DNA of 6,327 bases from a bacterium (GTDB lineage: Bacteria; Calditrichota; Calditrichia; RBG-13-44-9; J042): contig WGBF01000318.1 in the NCBI GenBank assembly GCA_015494485.1, forward strand, positions 1-6,327, in the 5' to 3' direction. Numbering within the stretch: position 1 is the stretch's first letter; each line of letters opens with the position of its first letter. Below, in pieces: positions 1 through 5,376 of this stretch. A model generated the notes under the pieces. It searched no databases. It was not told where the DNA came from and saw only the letters and a program-made list of their open reading frames with translations. The translations under genes and the position numbers were made by a program.

Positions 1-18
1 GGAATGAATCACATAACC

Positions 19-25
19 GGAGGTG
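19..25 (+). promoter_or_regulatory. Ribosome binding site deciding the start of the zf-HC2 gene
   Basis: GGAGGTG ends 8 bases before the ATG at 34. It favours this start over the in-frame ATG at 4, which would add ten residues lacking any conserved feature. Confidence 0.8.
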
Positions 26-33
26 AACAAACC

Positions 34-255
34 ATGACCTGTGAAAAATTTCGGAATTTGATTTCCTTATATCTGGATCATTTGCTGGCAGAGGATGAAG
101 TGGAAGCTTTTGAAAAACATCTGGAAGAATGCGAAGATTGCAAAACCTATTTCGATGAAATAAACTATGCCAATGAGTTGTTTGGCAGCATGATGGATGA
201 GGAAGTGCCCGAAAAGCTGGTGGAGCGGATTAAGAAGACCATTCGTTCGTTATAA
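34..255 (+). CDS. Small zinc-finger (zf-HC2) anti-sigma-like protein
   Basis: A 73-residue acidic protein with a zinc-binding anti-sigma (ZAS / zf-HC2) signature: Cys3, then His29-x3-Cys33-x2-Cys36 in the segment HLEECEDC. In this family the His/Cys set binds zinc and the small helical domain sequesters an ECF-type sigma factor, sometimes releasing it on thiol oxidation. The remaining ~37 residues are charged and helix-like, ending in a basic stretch (VERIKKTIRSL). There is no transmembrane segment, so this would be a soluble cytoplasmic protein, unlike the many anti-sigma factors that continue into a membrane domain. I chose the ATG at 34 because GGAGGTG (19-25) lies 8 bases upstream; the in-frame ATG at 4 has no visible ribosome site. 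The gene is followed directly by a strong terminator, so it is probably last in its operon. A sigma factor gene just upstream, outside the window, would be expected but cannot be seen. Other zf-HC2 proteins are not anti-sigma factors, so the role is inferred. Confidence 0.82.
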   Translation: MTCEKFRNLISLYLDHLLAEDEVEAFEKHLEECEDCKTYFDEINYANELFGSMMDEEVPEKLVERIKKTIRSL

Positions 256-275
256 AAACTGAAAACCCACAACTG

Positions 276-306
276 AAAAGTCCCGCTGGTGAGCGGGACT
301 TTTTTC
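276..306 (+). terminator. Rho-independent terminator, shared by convergent units
   Basis: A perfect 12-bp stem (AAAAGTCCCGCT / AGCGGGACTTTT) with a GGTG loop runs from 276 to 303, and the T-run continues to 305. It closes the zf-HC2 gene, starting 21 bases after its stop. On the minus strand the same stem is followed by four T residues and lies 9 bases after the stop of the micro-ORF at 312-368, so it could serve both convergent units, more strongly on the plus strand. Confidence 0.93.
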
Positions 307-311
307 TTCTC

Positions 312-368
312 TTATTTCTCCGGCATGTAGCGTTTAATTTTCATTTTGACTTTAATTTTCAGTTTCAT
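312..368 (-). CDS. Candidate 18-residue cationic micropeptide
   Basis: A very short ORF encoding MKLKIKVKMKIKRYMPEK. Support for real translation is the AGGAGGG Shine-Dalgarno (376-382) 7 bases before the ATG, among the best in this window, and the bidirectional terminator starting 9 bases after the stop. Lysine occupies every even position from 2 to 12, with L, I, V, M, I between. On a beta strand this would put all charge on one face and all hydrophobic side chains on the other; the tail is RYMPEK. There is no signal peptide or cysteine. The DNA contains the 10-base repeat TTTAATTTTC (plus strand) at 333-342 and 351-360, an 18-base period equal to six codons. The start lies inside the preceding micro-ORF in another frame, suggesting coupled translation. 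I do not recognise the product. It might be a small membrane- or nucleic-acid-binding peptide, a toxin-like peptide, or part of an untranslated small RNA. Confidence 0.45.
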   Translation of the reverse strand: MKLKIKVKMKIKRYMPEK

Positions 369-420
369 GGAGAAACCCTCCTGTGTTGTTATTTGTTTTA
401 CGCCAATATGCACTATTCAT
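352..420 (-). CDS. Candidate 22-residue leader micro-ORF
   Basis: A 22-codon ORF starting MNSAYWRKTNNNTGG and ending HETEN. An AGGAG ribosome site (428-432) lies 7 bases before the ATG. It overlaps the first 17 bases of the downstream micro-ORF in a different frame, and its coding sequence contains that ORF's AGGAGGG site. Ribosomes translating it would therefore pass over, and could open or block, the second start. That is typical of a leader peptide or a translationally coupled pair. The peptide is polar and asparagine-rich, with no signal sequence, and I recognise no family. It is not a classical amino-acid attenuator: there is no run of one regulatory codon beyond three AAC/AAT asparagines. 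It may be non-functional if the transcript is an sRNA. Confidence 0.35.
   Translation of the reverse strand: MNSAYWRKTNNNTGGFLHETEN
376..382 (-). promoter_or_regulatory. Strong Shine-Dalgarno of the 18-residue micro-ORF
   Basis: AGGAGGG on the minus strand, 7 bases before the ATG at 368, embedded in the overlapping 22-codon ORF. A similar ACAGGAG precedes that ORF too (428-434), so both starts are preceded by the same heptamer. Confidence 0.6.
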
Positions 421-450
421 TTCCGTTCTCCTGTGAACAATCGCAATTAC

Positions 451-466
451 TACAATTAATATGCCA
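451..466 (-). promoter_or_regulatory. Weak sigma54-like promoter candidate for the micro-ORF unit
   Basis: On the minus strand TGGCATATTAATTGTA resembles the -24/-12 pattern TGGCAC-N5-TTGCA, but the -12 element reads GT in place of the near-invariant GC. Position is suitable: transcription would begin about 440, roughly 20 bases before the first micro-ORF start. No better sigma70-type -35/-10 pair was found in 433-560. This is a weak match in AT-rich DNA and may be chance. Confidence 0.22.
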
Positions 467-493
467 AAAATGTTTCGGATTTACCTAATTTTC

Positions 494-520
494 GTAACCT
501 GTTGTTTTATTGATGGTTAC
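494..520. repeat. Inverted repeat GTAACC-N15-GGTTAC
   Basis: Six-base arms GTAACC (494-499) and GGTTAC (515-520) are separated by 15 bases. The site lies upstream of the micro-ORF unit on the minus strand, and the arm spacing is close to two helical turns centre to centre. It could be a dimeric regulator site, but a 6-bp dyad is short and could be chance. Confidence 0.3.
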
Positions 521-567
521 ATCGTAATTGTGGGGCAACGGATTTGATGGGCGTCAATTGGGTGGTG

Positions 568-606
568 AAAAAGGCGACATTTTATCCGTAAAAATGTCGC
601 CTTTTT
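568..606 (-). terminator. Rho-independent terminator of the redox operon
   Basis: A perfect 16-bp stem, AAAAAGGCGACATTTT (568-583) with AAAATGTCGCCTTTTT (591-606), closes on a 7-base loop. On the minus strand it lies 13 bases after the OsmC-family stop at 620 and ends with a T-run, so it terminates that operon. The A/T tracts on both sides make it potentially bidirectional, insulating the micro-ORF region from the redox operon. Confidence 0.92.
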
Positions 607-619
607 GCTACACTTTTTG

Positions 620-1054
620 TTATTCCCCTTTTTTGGGCAGTAATTTGTAGGTGTAATTCAGGGGAATCTGCGCTTTGCGAATCATGGCGGACACGGAGCA
701 ATATTTCCACTGCGACAATTCAATGGCTTTTTCAATTTTATCCTTGCTGGCTTCCAGGTTGTCCCCGTAGAACCGGTATTCCAGGTCAATTTTGGTGTAC
801 ACCTTGGGATGTTCCGCAGCACGTTCCGCTTCAACAACCACTTCAAATTTATCCACATCCACGCGCATCTTTTCCATTAACGAAGCCACATCGGCACCGG
901 TGCAGCCTGCCAGACTGATTAAAAACAGTTCCATGGGCCGTGTGCCCGCGTTGGAACCGTGAAACGTTTCGGGACCATCCATGGGTACCCAGTGTCGGCT
1001 TTCCCCCCGACCAACAAATGTAATGCCTTCAACCTGTTTTACAATAATGGCCAT
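620..1054 (-). CDS. OsmC family protein
   Basis: A 144-residue cytoplasmic protein of normal OsmC/Ohr superfamily length. The two redox-active cysteines are in their usual contexts: Cys51 in LISLAGCTGADV and Cys119 in SQWKYCSVSAM. The loop PMDGPETFHGSNAGTRPMELFL before the first cysteine is also characteristic. Members reduce organic hydroperoxides or act in reactive-sulfur metabolism through this dithiol pair. The sequence looks closer to the general OsmC-like (YhfA-type) branch than to Ohr or classical OsmC, so the substrate is open. The start is fixed by AGGAG (1061-1065), 6 bases before the ATG. It is the last gene of a three-gene unit, 43 bases after the TlpA-like gene, and is followed by a 16-bp terminator. 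Its company with two thioredoxin-fold proteins suggests it is reduced by, or acts with, the local dithiol system. Confidence 0.9.
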   Translation of the reverse strand: MAIIVKQVEGITFVGRGESRHWVPMDGPETFHGSNAGTRPMELFLISLAGCTGADVASLMEKMRVDVDKFEVVVEAERAAEHPKVYTKIDLEYRFYGDNLEASKDKIEKAIELSQWKYCSVSAMIRKAQIPLNYTYKLLPKKGE

Positions 1055-1097
1055 GTGTCACTCCTTTCTTCTTTAGTTCTGCAACGTCTTCATGCAC

Positions 1098-1604
1098 TCA
1101 GAGTAGTTGTTTGACTTTTTGTTCAAAATAGGAGAGTGGCCGGTAGCCCACCACACGGTCCACAACGTTTCCGTTTCGGTCGATAATAAACGTTGTGGGA
1201 ATTGTGCGAATGCCACCGTACAGATTCGCAACCTGTTGATTGCCCAGCACAATCGGATACGTTACGCGGTAGCTCTGGATAAAGGGCTTTACCGCCCGCC
1301 AGCCGTACTGATCCAGTGAAACGCCGATGACAACCAGTCCGCGATTCTGGTACCGTTCATATAGGCGGATGAAGCCGGGTATTTCCCGACGGCAGGGCGG
1401 GCACCAGGTTGCCCAGAAGTCCAAAATAATAACCTTCCCTTTGTAATCGGCCAGTTCCAGGGTGGAACCATCGGCAGTCTTTAAACGGAAATTGGGGGCG
1501 GACAATTCGCCCGTCCCCAACCGTTCGCTTTTTTTACTGCAGGAAGACAGTAATATGCCAATGCTGAGTATCAGAAACAGAGTAAAAAGGGATTTACGTT
1601 TCAT
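1098..1604 (-). CDS. TlpA/ResA-like lipoprotein thioredoxin
   Basis: A 168-residue thiol-disulfide oxidoreductase. A basic N-terminus (MKRK), a hydrophobic segment and a lipobox LSSC with Cys22 indicate an exported lipoprotein anchored in the envelope. The AhpC/TSA-Redoxin-type thioredoxin fold follows: APNFRLKTADG near 36-46, the active site WATWCPPC (Cys68 and Cys71), and the cis-proline in RTIPTTFIID (Pro136). The family keeps envelope thiols reduced, for instance during cytochrome c maturation or in supplying electrons to peroxidases; the partner here is unknown and no cytochrome gene is present. The ATG at 1604 is 12 bases after the PDO stop. The ribosome site is weak (only GAG-type matches), so translation is probably coupled to PDO. 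Length and motifs are complete. Confidence 0.9.
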   Translation of the reverse strand: MKRKSLFTLFLILSIGILLSSCSKKSERLGTGELSAPNFRLKTADGSTLELADYKGKVIILDFWATWCPPCRREIPGFIRLYERYQNRGLVVIGVSLDQYGWRAVKPFIQSYRVTYPIVLGNQQVANLYGGIRTIPTTFIIDRNGNVVDRVVGYRPLSYFEQKVKQLL

Positions 1605-1616
1605 TGACTCATCTCG

Positions 1617-2285
1617 TTAGTTTGAACCGTACATCTGCTTGTAACCTTCCAGAATCCGCTGCACAAAGTGCGGTTCCGGTAAGGCGCCTTCAATGGCGTA
1701 AGTTTCCCCAACCATCGTGCGCGGTACACCCCGCACATTGTACTTCATGGACAGATGGGGAAATTCCGTGGCTTCCACCATATCCGCAGTGATATTGTCA
1801 TTAACCATGGCAATTTTGTGGGCCAGAAGAACGGCCGTCGGACAGTACGGGCATGTGGGGGTAACAAATACCTGAATTCGCAATGGCTTGTCAATTTGCT
1901 GAATCAACTTAATGCTTTCTTCGCTTAATGCCGGGGTACCCTTGGCCACTTCCTGAATGTCTTCCAGCAGGGAACCAAATTCGTAACCGGAAGGAATTCC
2001 GTAATACCGAATACCGTAATCTTTACCGTTTTCGTCCAGAATAACGATGGCCGGAATTTTGTCAATGTTGTATTTATCCACAACGTCTTTGTCGTTCACA
2101 AAATTGTACACCTCCAGCTCCACATTCCCGCTACTTAAATCCCGGATTTCTTCCAGCAGCTGATGGGTTTCCCGGCAGTACTGACATTCCAGTTCCTGGG
2201 TGAAATATAAAATCTTTACCTTCCGCGGTAATTTCCCCAGCATGTCCCGTACGGTCTTTTCGTTTTCTCCAGTAATAAAAGCCAT
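1617..2285 (-). CDS. Protein disulfide oxidoreductase (PDO), tandem thioredoxin folds
   Basis: A 222-residue cytoplasmic protein built from two thioredoxin/glutaredoxin-like units. The first has CQYC (Cys34, Cys37) with cis-proline Pro78 in KIPAIV; the second has CPYC (Cys145, Cys148) with Pro188 in RGVPRT. This two-domain, two-CxxC layout and length match the PDO family of archaeal and bacterial thermophiles, which make, break or rearrange disulfides in cytoplasmic proteins and can act as thioredoxin-like reductase partners. There is no signal peptide. The start at 2285 is supported by GGAGGT (2291-2296), 5 bases upstream. An in-frame ATG at 2360 would add 25 residues, but it lies in the likely promoter, has no ribosome site, and PDO proteins begin near this point. 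It is the first gene of the redox operon, with a promoter candidate 68-95 bases upstream. A thermophilic host is the natural reading, though some mesophiles carry related proteins. Confidence 0.92.
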   Translation of the reverse strand: MAFITGENEKTVRDMLGKLPRKVKILYFTQELECQYCRETHQLLEEIRDLSSGNVELEVYNFVNDKDVVDKYNIDKIPAIVILDENGKDYGIRYYGIPSGYEFGSLLEDIQEVAKGTPALSEESIKLIQQIDKPLRIQVFVTPTCPYCPTAVLLAHKIAMVNDNITADMVEATEFPHLSMKYNVRGVPRTMVGETYAIEGALPEPHFVQRILEGYKQMYGSN

Positions 2286-2290
2286 TGATA

Positions 2291-2296
2291 ACCTCC
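2291..2296 (-). promoter_or_regulatory. Ribosome binding site deciding the PDO start
   Basis: GGAGGT on the minus strand, 5 bases before the ATG at 2285. It selects this start over the longer in-frame reading from 2360. Confidence 0.8.
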
Positions 2297-2352
2297 AAAT
2301 TTGTTTTAGTAATATTAATTTCTTAAAAGTCTGATACAAATAGATGATGGCG

Positions 2353-2380
2353 TTTATCAAAAGTTACAACGCGTTGTCAA
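2353..2380 (-). promoter_or_regulatory. Sigma70-type promoter candidate for the PDO operon
   Basis: On the minus strand a perfect TTGACA (2375-2380) is followed after 16 bases by GATAAA (2353-2358), four of six matches to TATAAT. The start of transcription would fall near 2346, giving a leader of about 60 bases before PDO. The -35 box begins 10 bases after the stop of the upstream lipoprotein gene, and no terminator lies between, so read-through from that gene is also possible. Confidence 0.55.
2366..2377. promoter_or_regulatory. 12-bp palindrome across the PDO -35 box, candidate operator
   Basis: ACAACGCGTTGT is a perfect palindrome. It overlaps the last three bases of the TTGACA box and the upstream part of the promoter spacer, where a bound dimer would exclude RNA polymerase. 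Nothing in the window identifies the regulator. Confidence 0.4.
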
Positions 2381-2390
2381 TGACCGTTCC

Positions 2391-3161
2391 TTAAGGGGTG
2401 TGTTCGTAAATTACCGCCGTAAAGCGATTGCTTTTCCACTCCTGGCGTTCCAGGATAACTGCCAGACCCGGTACCAGCGTTCCTGGATTCCACCGGACGT
2501 GGCTGTCGGTTTCTTCATCCGGTGTGTGGTAGGGGAGGCCACATTTCGCTAAGGCAGTTTTTACGCCGGTTAATTGTTTATAAAAATCAATTTTCACTTT
2601 GCGGATGGTCCCGGTTTCCGGGGCAACATATACCGTTACACCATGTTTCACTTCCTTCTGGGTGGCCTGCACCACTTCCACCTCTGTTTCCGTGTGGGAA
2701 CCCAGCCCGATATCGGTGAAAAAGATGACCTTTTCCTTCGGGGATTGTTCCACAATGGTGCCTTTTTGGGCGAATAGAGCCTGCAGGTAGCTCAGCGGTT
2801 TAAACTGTTGCCGGGTGGTGTCGTAATACACGGTAGGGGCATACAAATTGATGTAGGGATATCCCAGAGAAGGGGCCCAGATGTAGGCTTCAACAAAATT
2901 TCGGGAATCGAATTCTACCCAATTGCCGATCCGGCGCAGCACGGTAACCCGTTCCCCTTTGCGAATGGTGCCGATTTTTTCCCCATTGGGGGTTTCCCGA
3001 ACGTTTTCGGTTTTTAACACGATTTTTGTTTTTCCGCTATCGTTGGGGACGGAATATTCCGCTGGCGGAAGCGGCTTCCGGGGCGCTTTTTTTACCGTCG
3101 ATGGAGCACATCCCCACAGAATGAGGAAACCCAATCCAATAATGAGCCATATATATTTCAT
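2391..3161 (-). CDS. Lipoprotein with SH3-like domain and unrecognised C-terminal region
   Basis: A 256-residue protein with an N-terminal hydrophobic segment ending in LWGC; Cys18 is the probable lipidation site, with an unusual Trp at -2. A proline-rich basic linker (KKAPRKPLPPAE) follows. Residues ~44-101 look like a bacterial SH3 domain (SH3b): NVRETPNGEKIGTIRKGERV, then VTVLRRIGNWVEF and IWAPSLGY. Such domains often bind cell-wall peptides or act as protein adaptors. From ~102 to the end I recognise no family; it is soluble, beta-rich in appearance, with one cysteine (Cys207). The protein should sit in the periplasm on a membrane. I place the start at the ATG 3161 because AGGAG (3170-3174) is 8 bases upstream; the GTG at 3170 overlaps that site and would weaken the signal peptide N-terminus. 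It lies 132 bases after the symporter and 105 bases before PDO. The link to either neighbour is unclear. Confidence 0.8.
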   Translation of the reverse strand: MKYIWLIIGLGFLILWGCAPSTVKKAPRKPLPPAEYSVPNDSGKTKIVLKTENVRETPNGEKIGTIRKGERVTVLRRIGNWVEFDSRNFVEAYIWAPSLGYPYINLYAPTVYYDTTRQQFKPLSYLQALFAQKGTIVEQSPKEKVIFFTDIGLGSHTETEVEVVQATQKEVKHGVTVYVAPETGTIRKVKIDFYKQLTGVKTALAKCGLPYHTPDEETDSHVRWNPGTLVPGLAVILERQEWKSNRFTAVIYEHTP

Positions 3162-3293
3162 GAACGTCACTCCTGAGTCTGAATCGTTTGGTTATTCAAT
3201 TCGGCCCTAAAACTAAAACGGGAAGCAGGGAATTCCAATGAAATTTTTGCCGCGGTGGTTCTGTGAAAATCCCGAATGAAGGAAAAGGGATGT
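3162..3293. other. Intergenic spacer between symporter and SH3 lipoprotein genes
   Basis: A 132-base gap holding the lipoprotein ribosome site but no convincing terminator for the symporter and no clear promoter. The best hairpin is only 5 bp (ATCCC/GGGAT), without a T-run. The lipoprotein may therefore be transcribed with the symporter. Confidence 0.4.
3170..3174 (-). promoter_or_regulatory. Ribosome binding site deciding the SH3 lipoprotein start
   Basis: AGGAG on the minus strand, 8 bases before the ATG at 3161. It overlaps the alternative in-frame GTG codon (3168-3170), which argues against that codon as the start. Confidence 0.7.
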
Positions 3294-4679
3294 TTAGCGG
3301 CGCATGAAATTGTACGCTGCCACCAGTATAGAAAACAATAAGCCGGGAAACATGGGTTGAATGCCCCACGGGTAGGCAAAATTGCCGCTGGCAGATGCCA
3401 TTGCCCAGCCCGCAACCAGCCATCCGGCAGAAAGGATAAAGGCACCGATGAGGTTTACCACTGTGCTACGGGGAGACCAGGGAAGGGTAGGGTAGTGTAC
3501 GGCCAGCAGGGGGAGCAACAATGGGGGAATGCAAATGGAACCAATGACGTACCAGAGTTGCACCACGGACGGAATAACCAAGGCCAGCAGGATGGACAGC
3601 CCTGCAGTAAATACCAGACCCACGCGCAATAAACGCACGCGGGAGGTTTGCGCAAAGCGCGGTATGCGCGCCAGAACATCGTGGCCAAAAGTAATTGCAC
3701 CCAGCAGGGTGTAACTATCTGTGGTGGACATGATGGTTGCAAATAGTGCCGTAAAGAAAATGCCCGATGCCAGCGGCGGCAACAGGGTATGGGAAAGCCA
3801 CGGATAGGAAAGCACCGGTTGCACGTCGGGCAGCAGGGCACGGGCGTACAATCCCACGGTGGTGGTCAGGGCGTCAAATAAAAACCAGAATGCAACGGAA
3901 ATCAAAATTCCCTTTCGGGCCACCCGGGGGCTGCGGGCAGCGTAACACCGCTGGTAAAATCCCGGATCGATGAAGGTCCACAACGCAATTAAAAACCAGG
4001 AGAGCAATACCCAGGGGGAGATGTTGCCGGTGGGGTTCAGGTGCGTGGGCGGTAACCGTTCCGCTAAAAAATGAAATCCGCCATAGCGGGAAATCAGCAC
4101 CACCAGCATTAACAAAAATCCACCGTACATCAATATAAACTGCAGTTTATCGGTGCGAACTACAGCCCGGAAGCCTCCGGTTAGCACGTAAACCGCGGAA
4201 AAAATGGTTCCGACCACCACGGAAAGCGTCAGTGACCAACCGGTGACCAGATGGACCAAAAAGCCAATCATTAAAATGTAAGGCGCCGGTAACGTGATGA
4301 GAAATGCTACGCCCGTGGCCAGAAAGCCGGCGGTTTTCCCGTAGTGGGTAAAAAATTGGTCGGGAATGGTAAATAAACGGGAGTGCTGGATTTTATCGGC
4401 AATGAACAGGGCAAACAAAATGGCAAAAAGGTAGTACGGCAGCCCGAAAACCACCCAGTTGGCAAGTCCGTACAGGTAGGTGAATTCACCCACGCCCAGA
4501 ATACCCCCATACCAGGTGGTAACCAGGGTCATGACAAAAGCCGGGAGGGTAAGTTGGCGTCCCCCTAAAATAAAATATTCTTCGGAATCGGAGTCACCCC
4601 GGTTGTAAAACCCGATTATCAGTGTAATAAGCAAATACAGCGCTACCGGTAACCATTCCAGCCAGTGCAATTGAATCAC
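3294..4679 (-). CDS. Sodium/solute symporter (SSS family), possible thiamine transporter
   Basis: A 461-residue, very hydrophobic inner-membrane protein with about 13 probable transmembrane helices, the normal SSS layout and size. Family marks: YFILGGRQL (35-43), TGGFRAVVRTDKLQ (167-180), DPGFYQRCYAARSP (238-251) and ATIMSTTDSYTL (314-325), the last matching the helix whose Ser/Thr residues form the sodium site. SSS carriers use the sodium gradient to import sugars, amino acids, vitamins and other solutes, and the sequence alone does not give the substrate. It starts with GTG at 4679, 5 bases after the thiamine pyrophosphokinase stop, with GGAG (4688-4691) 8 bases upstream inside that gene, so the two are tightly coupled. 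That linkage suggests import of thiamine or a precursor, in the role PnuT-type carriers fill beside this kinase in Bacteroidetes. Comparative genomics has proposed PanF-like SSS proteins (ThiV) for thiamine elsewhere. The substrate is inference; the family is secure. Confidence 0.9.
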   Translation of the reverse strand: MIQLHWLEWLPVALYLLITLIIGFYNRGDSDSEEYFILGGRQLTLPAFVMTLVTTWYGGILGVGEFTYLYGLANWVVFGLPYYLFAILFALFIADKIQHSRLFTIPDQFFTHYGKTAGFLATGVAFLITLPAPYILMIGFLVHLVTGWSLTLSVVVGTIFSAVYVLTGGFRAVVRTDKLQFILMYGGFLLMLVVLISRYGGFHFLAERLPPTHLNPTGNISPWVLLSWFLIALWTFIDPGFYQRCYAARSPRVARKGILISVAFWFLFDALTTTVGLYARALLPDVQPVLSYPWLSHTLLPPLASGIFFTALFATIMSTTDSYTLLGAITFGHDVLARIPRFAQTSRVRLLRVGLVFTAGLSILLALVIPSVVQLWYVIGSICIPPLLLPLLAVHYPTLPWSPRSTVVNLIGAFILSAGWLVAGWAMASASGNFAYPWGIQPMFPGLLFSILVAAYNFMRR

Positions 4680-4684
4680 GCCAG

Positions 4685-5314
4685 TTACTCCGCATAATGA
4701 ACAAACACAAGCAGTAATCCCTTTCGAAAGCGAACACGGGCCTGCTTCCGGGTTAAATAATTGGAAAGCCCTTCCCGAACACCAAACTCCAGGGATTCAT
4801 TATTTAACGGAAATGCCAGCCCTTCCGTGGTAATTCCTTCCACTTTTCCAATAGGGATTAACGAAACCAGTTGCCCTTCCTGCCCCTGAATTTGAATTTC
4901 GTCTCGAATGAGGTAAATCCGGGCATAGGCATCGTACAATTCCAGTTCAAAGAACCGGTCGTAGCGGGCAAGGACGCTAAAATTGTTGATGGTATGATCC
5001 AGCCGTTTGCCGGCAATGCCCAGAATGGTTAACTGAGAGAAGCCGTGTTCCTGGCAGAACTGAAGGGCTTTTTCCAGATCATTCAGTTCCTGAGAAGGGC
5101 GATGGACAAACTGCGTTCCGGGTAATTGAGCGCGCACGGTTTCGGTAATGGAATCCAGGTCTCCAACGACAACATCGGGGGTAAACCCGAAACGAAGCGC
5201 ATGGTGCACACCGCCATCGGCAGCAATGATTTTATCGAACGTTCGGTGGCGAATAATGCCCACTTCTTTTTCGGTGACTTCACCATTTACAAATAGCAGG
5301 CCGTGTTTTTTCAT
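4685..5314 (-). CDS. thiN: Thiamine pyrophosphokinase
   Basis: A 209-residue cytoplasmic enzyme that transfers diphosphate from ATP to thiamine, giving thiamine diphosphate directly. It has the expected motif series: AADGGVHHAL (31-40), PDVVVGDLDS (46-55) with the metal-binding Asp residues, ELNDLEKAL (76-84), GIAGKRLDHTINN (99-111), and the C-terminal thiamine-binding domain with GLAFPL (165-170) and EGLSNYLT (181-188). Length is typical and no key motif is missing. The ATG at 5314 has AGGA (5323-5326) 8 bases upstream. The symporter gene starts 5 bases after its stop. Upstream, 135 bases away, is the end of a TonB-dependent receptor gene with a terminator-like hairpin between, so this pair may use its own promoter. 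No TPP riboswitch is visible in the 135-base gap. The kinase indicates salvage of preformed thiamine. Confidence 0.93.
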   Translation of the reverse strand: MKKHGLLFVNGEVTEKEVGIIRHRTFDKIIAADGGVHHALRFGFTPDVVVGDLDSITETVRAQLPGTQFVHRPSQELNDLEKALQFCQEHGFSQLTILGIAGKRLDHTINNFSVLARYDRFFELELYDAYARIYLIRDEIQIQGQEGQLVSLIPIGKVEGITTEGLAFPLNNESLEFGVREGLSNYLTRKQARVRFRKGLLLVFVHYAE

Positions 5315-5346
5315 GAATGCTGTCCTATTCTTCTTGGCTTCACGTA

Positions 5347-5374
5347 ACTACACATGCGGACAACGGAAATGCAA
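5347..5374 (-). promoter_or_regulatory. Weak promoter candidate for the kinase-symporter pair
   Basis: On the minus strand TTGCAT (5369-5374) and TGTAGT (5347-5352) are 16 bases apart, each sharing four of six bases with the sigma70 consensus. It sits just after the receptor terminator and about 20 bases of leader would precede the kinase ribosome site. Moderate matches only. Confidence 0.28.
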
Positions 5375-5376
5375 AT

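Noticed and set aside
1..26. Possible end of an upstream gene (TGA at 5-7 or 24-26)
   Set aside because: Two frames carry a stop here, but too little sequence is visible to choose between them or to recognise a product.
2286..2360. Longer PDO reading starting at the ATG at 2360
   Set aside because: It has no ribosome site, overlaps the -10 box of the promoter candidate, and adds 25 residues not typical of the family.
3171..3293. Promoter for the SH3 lipoprotein (TTGGAA with TAGTTT at 17 bases)
   Set aside because: The -10 element matches only three of six positions, and co-transcription with the symporter is equally possible.
3167..3445. Minus-strand ORF of 92 codons overlapping the symporter end
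   Set aside because: It lies mostly in another frame of the symporter gene, has low-complexity odd composition and no family resemblance.
3455..3841. Minus-strand ORF of 128 codons inside the symporter gene
   Set aside because: Cys/Pro/Trp-rich translation typical of a shifted frame of a membrane-protein gene; the symporter frame is intact throughout.
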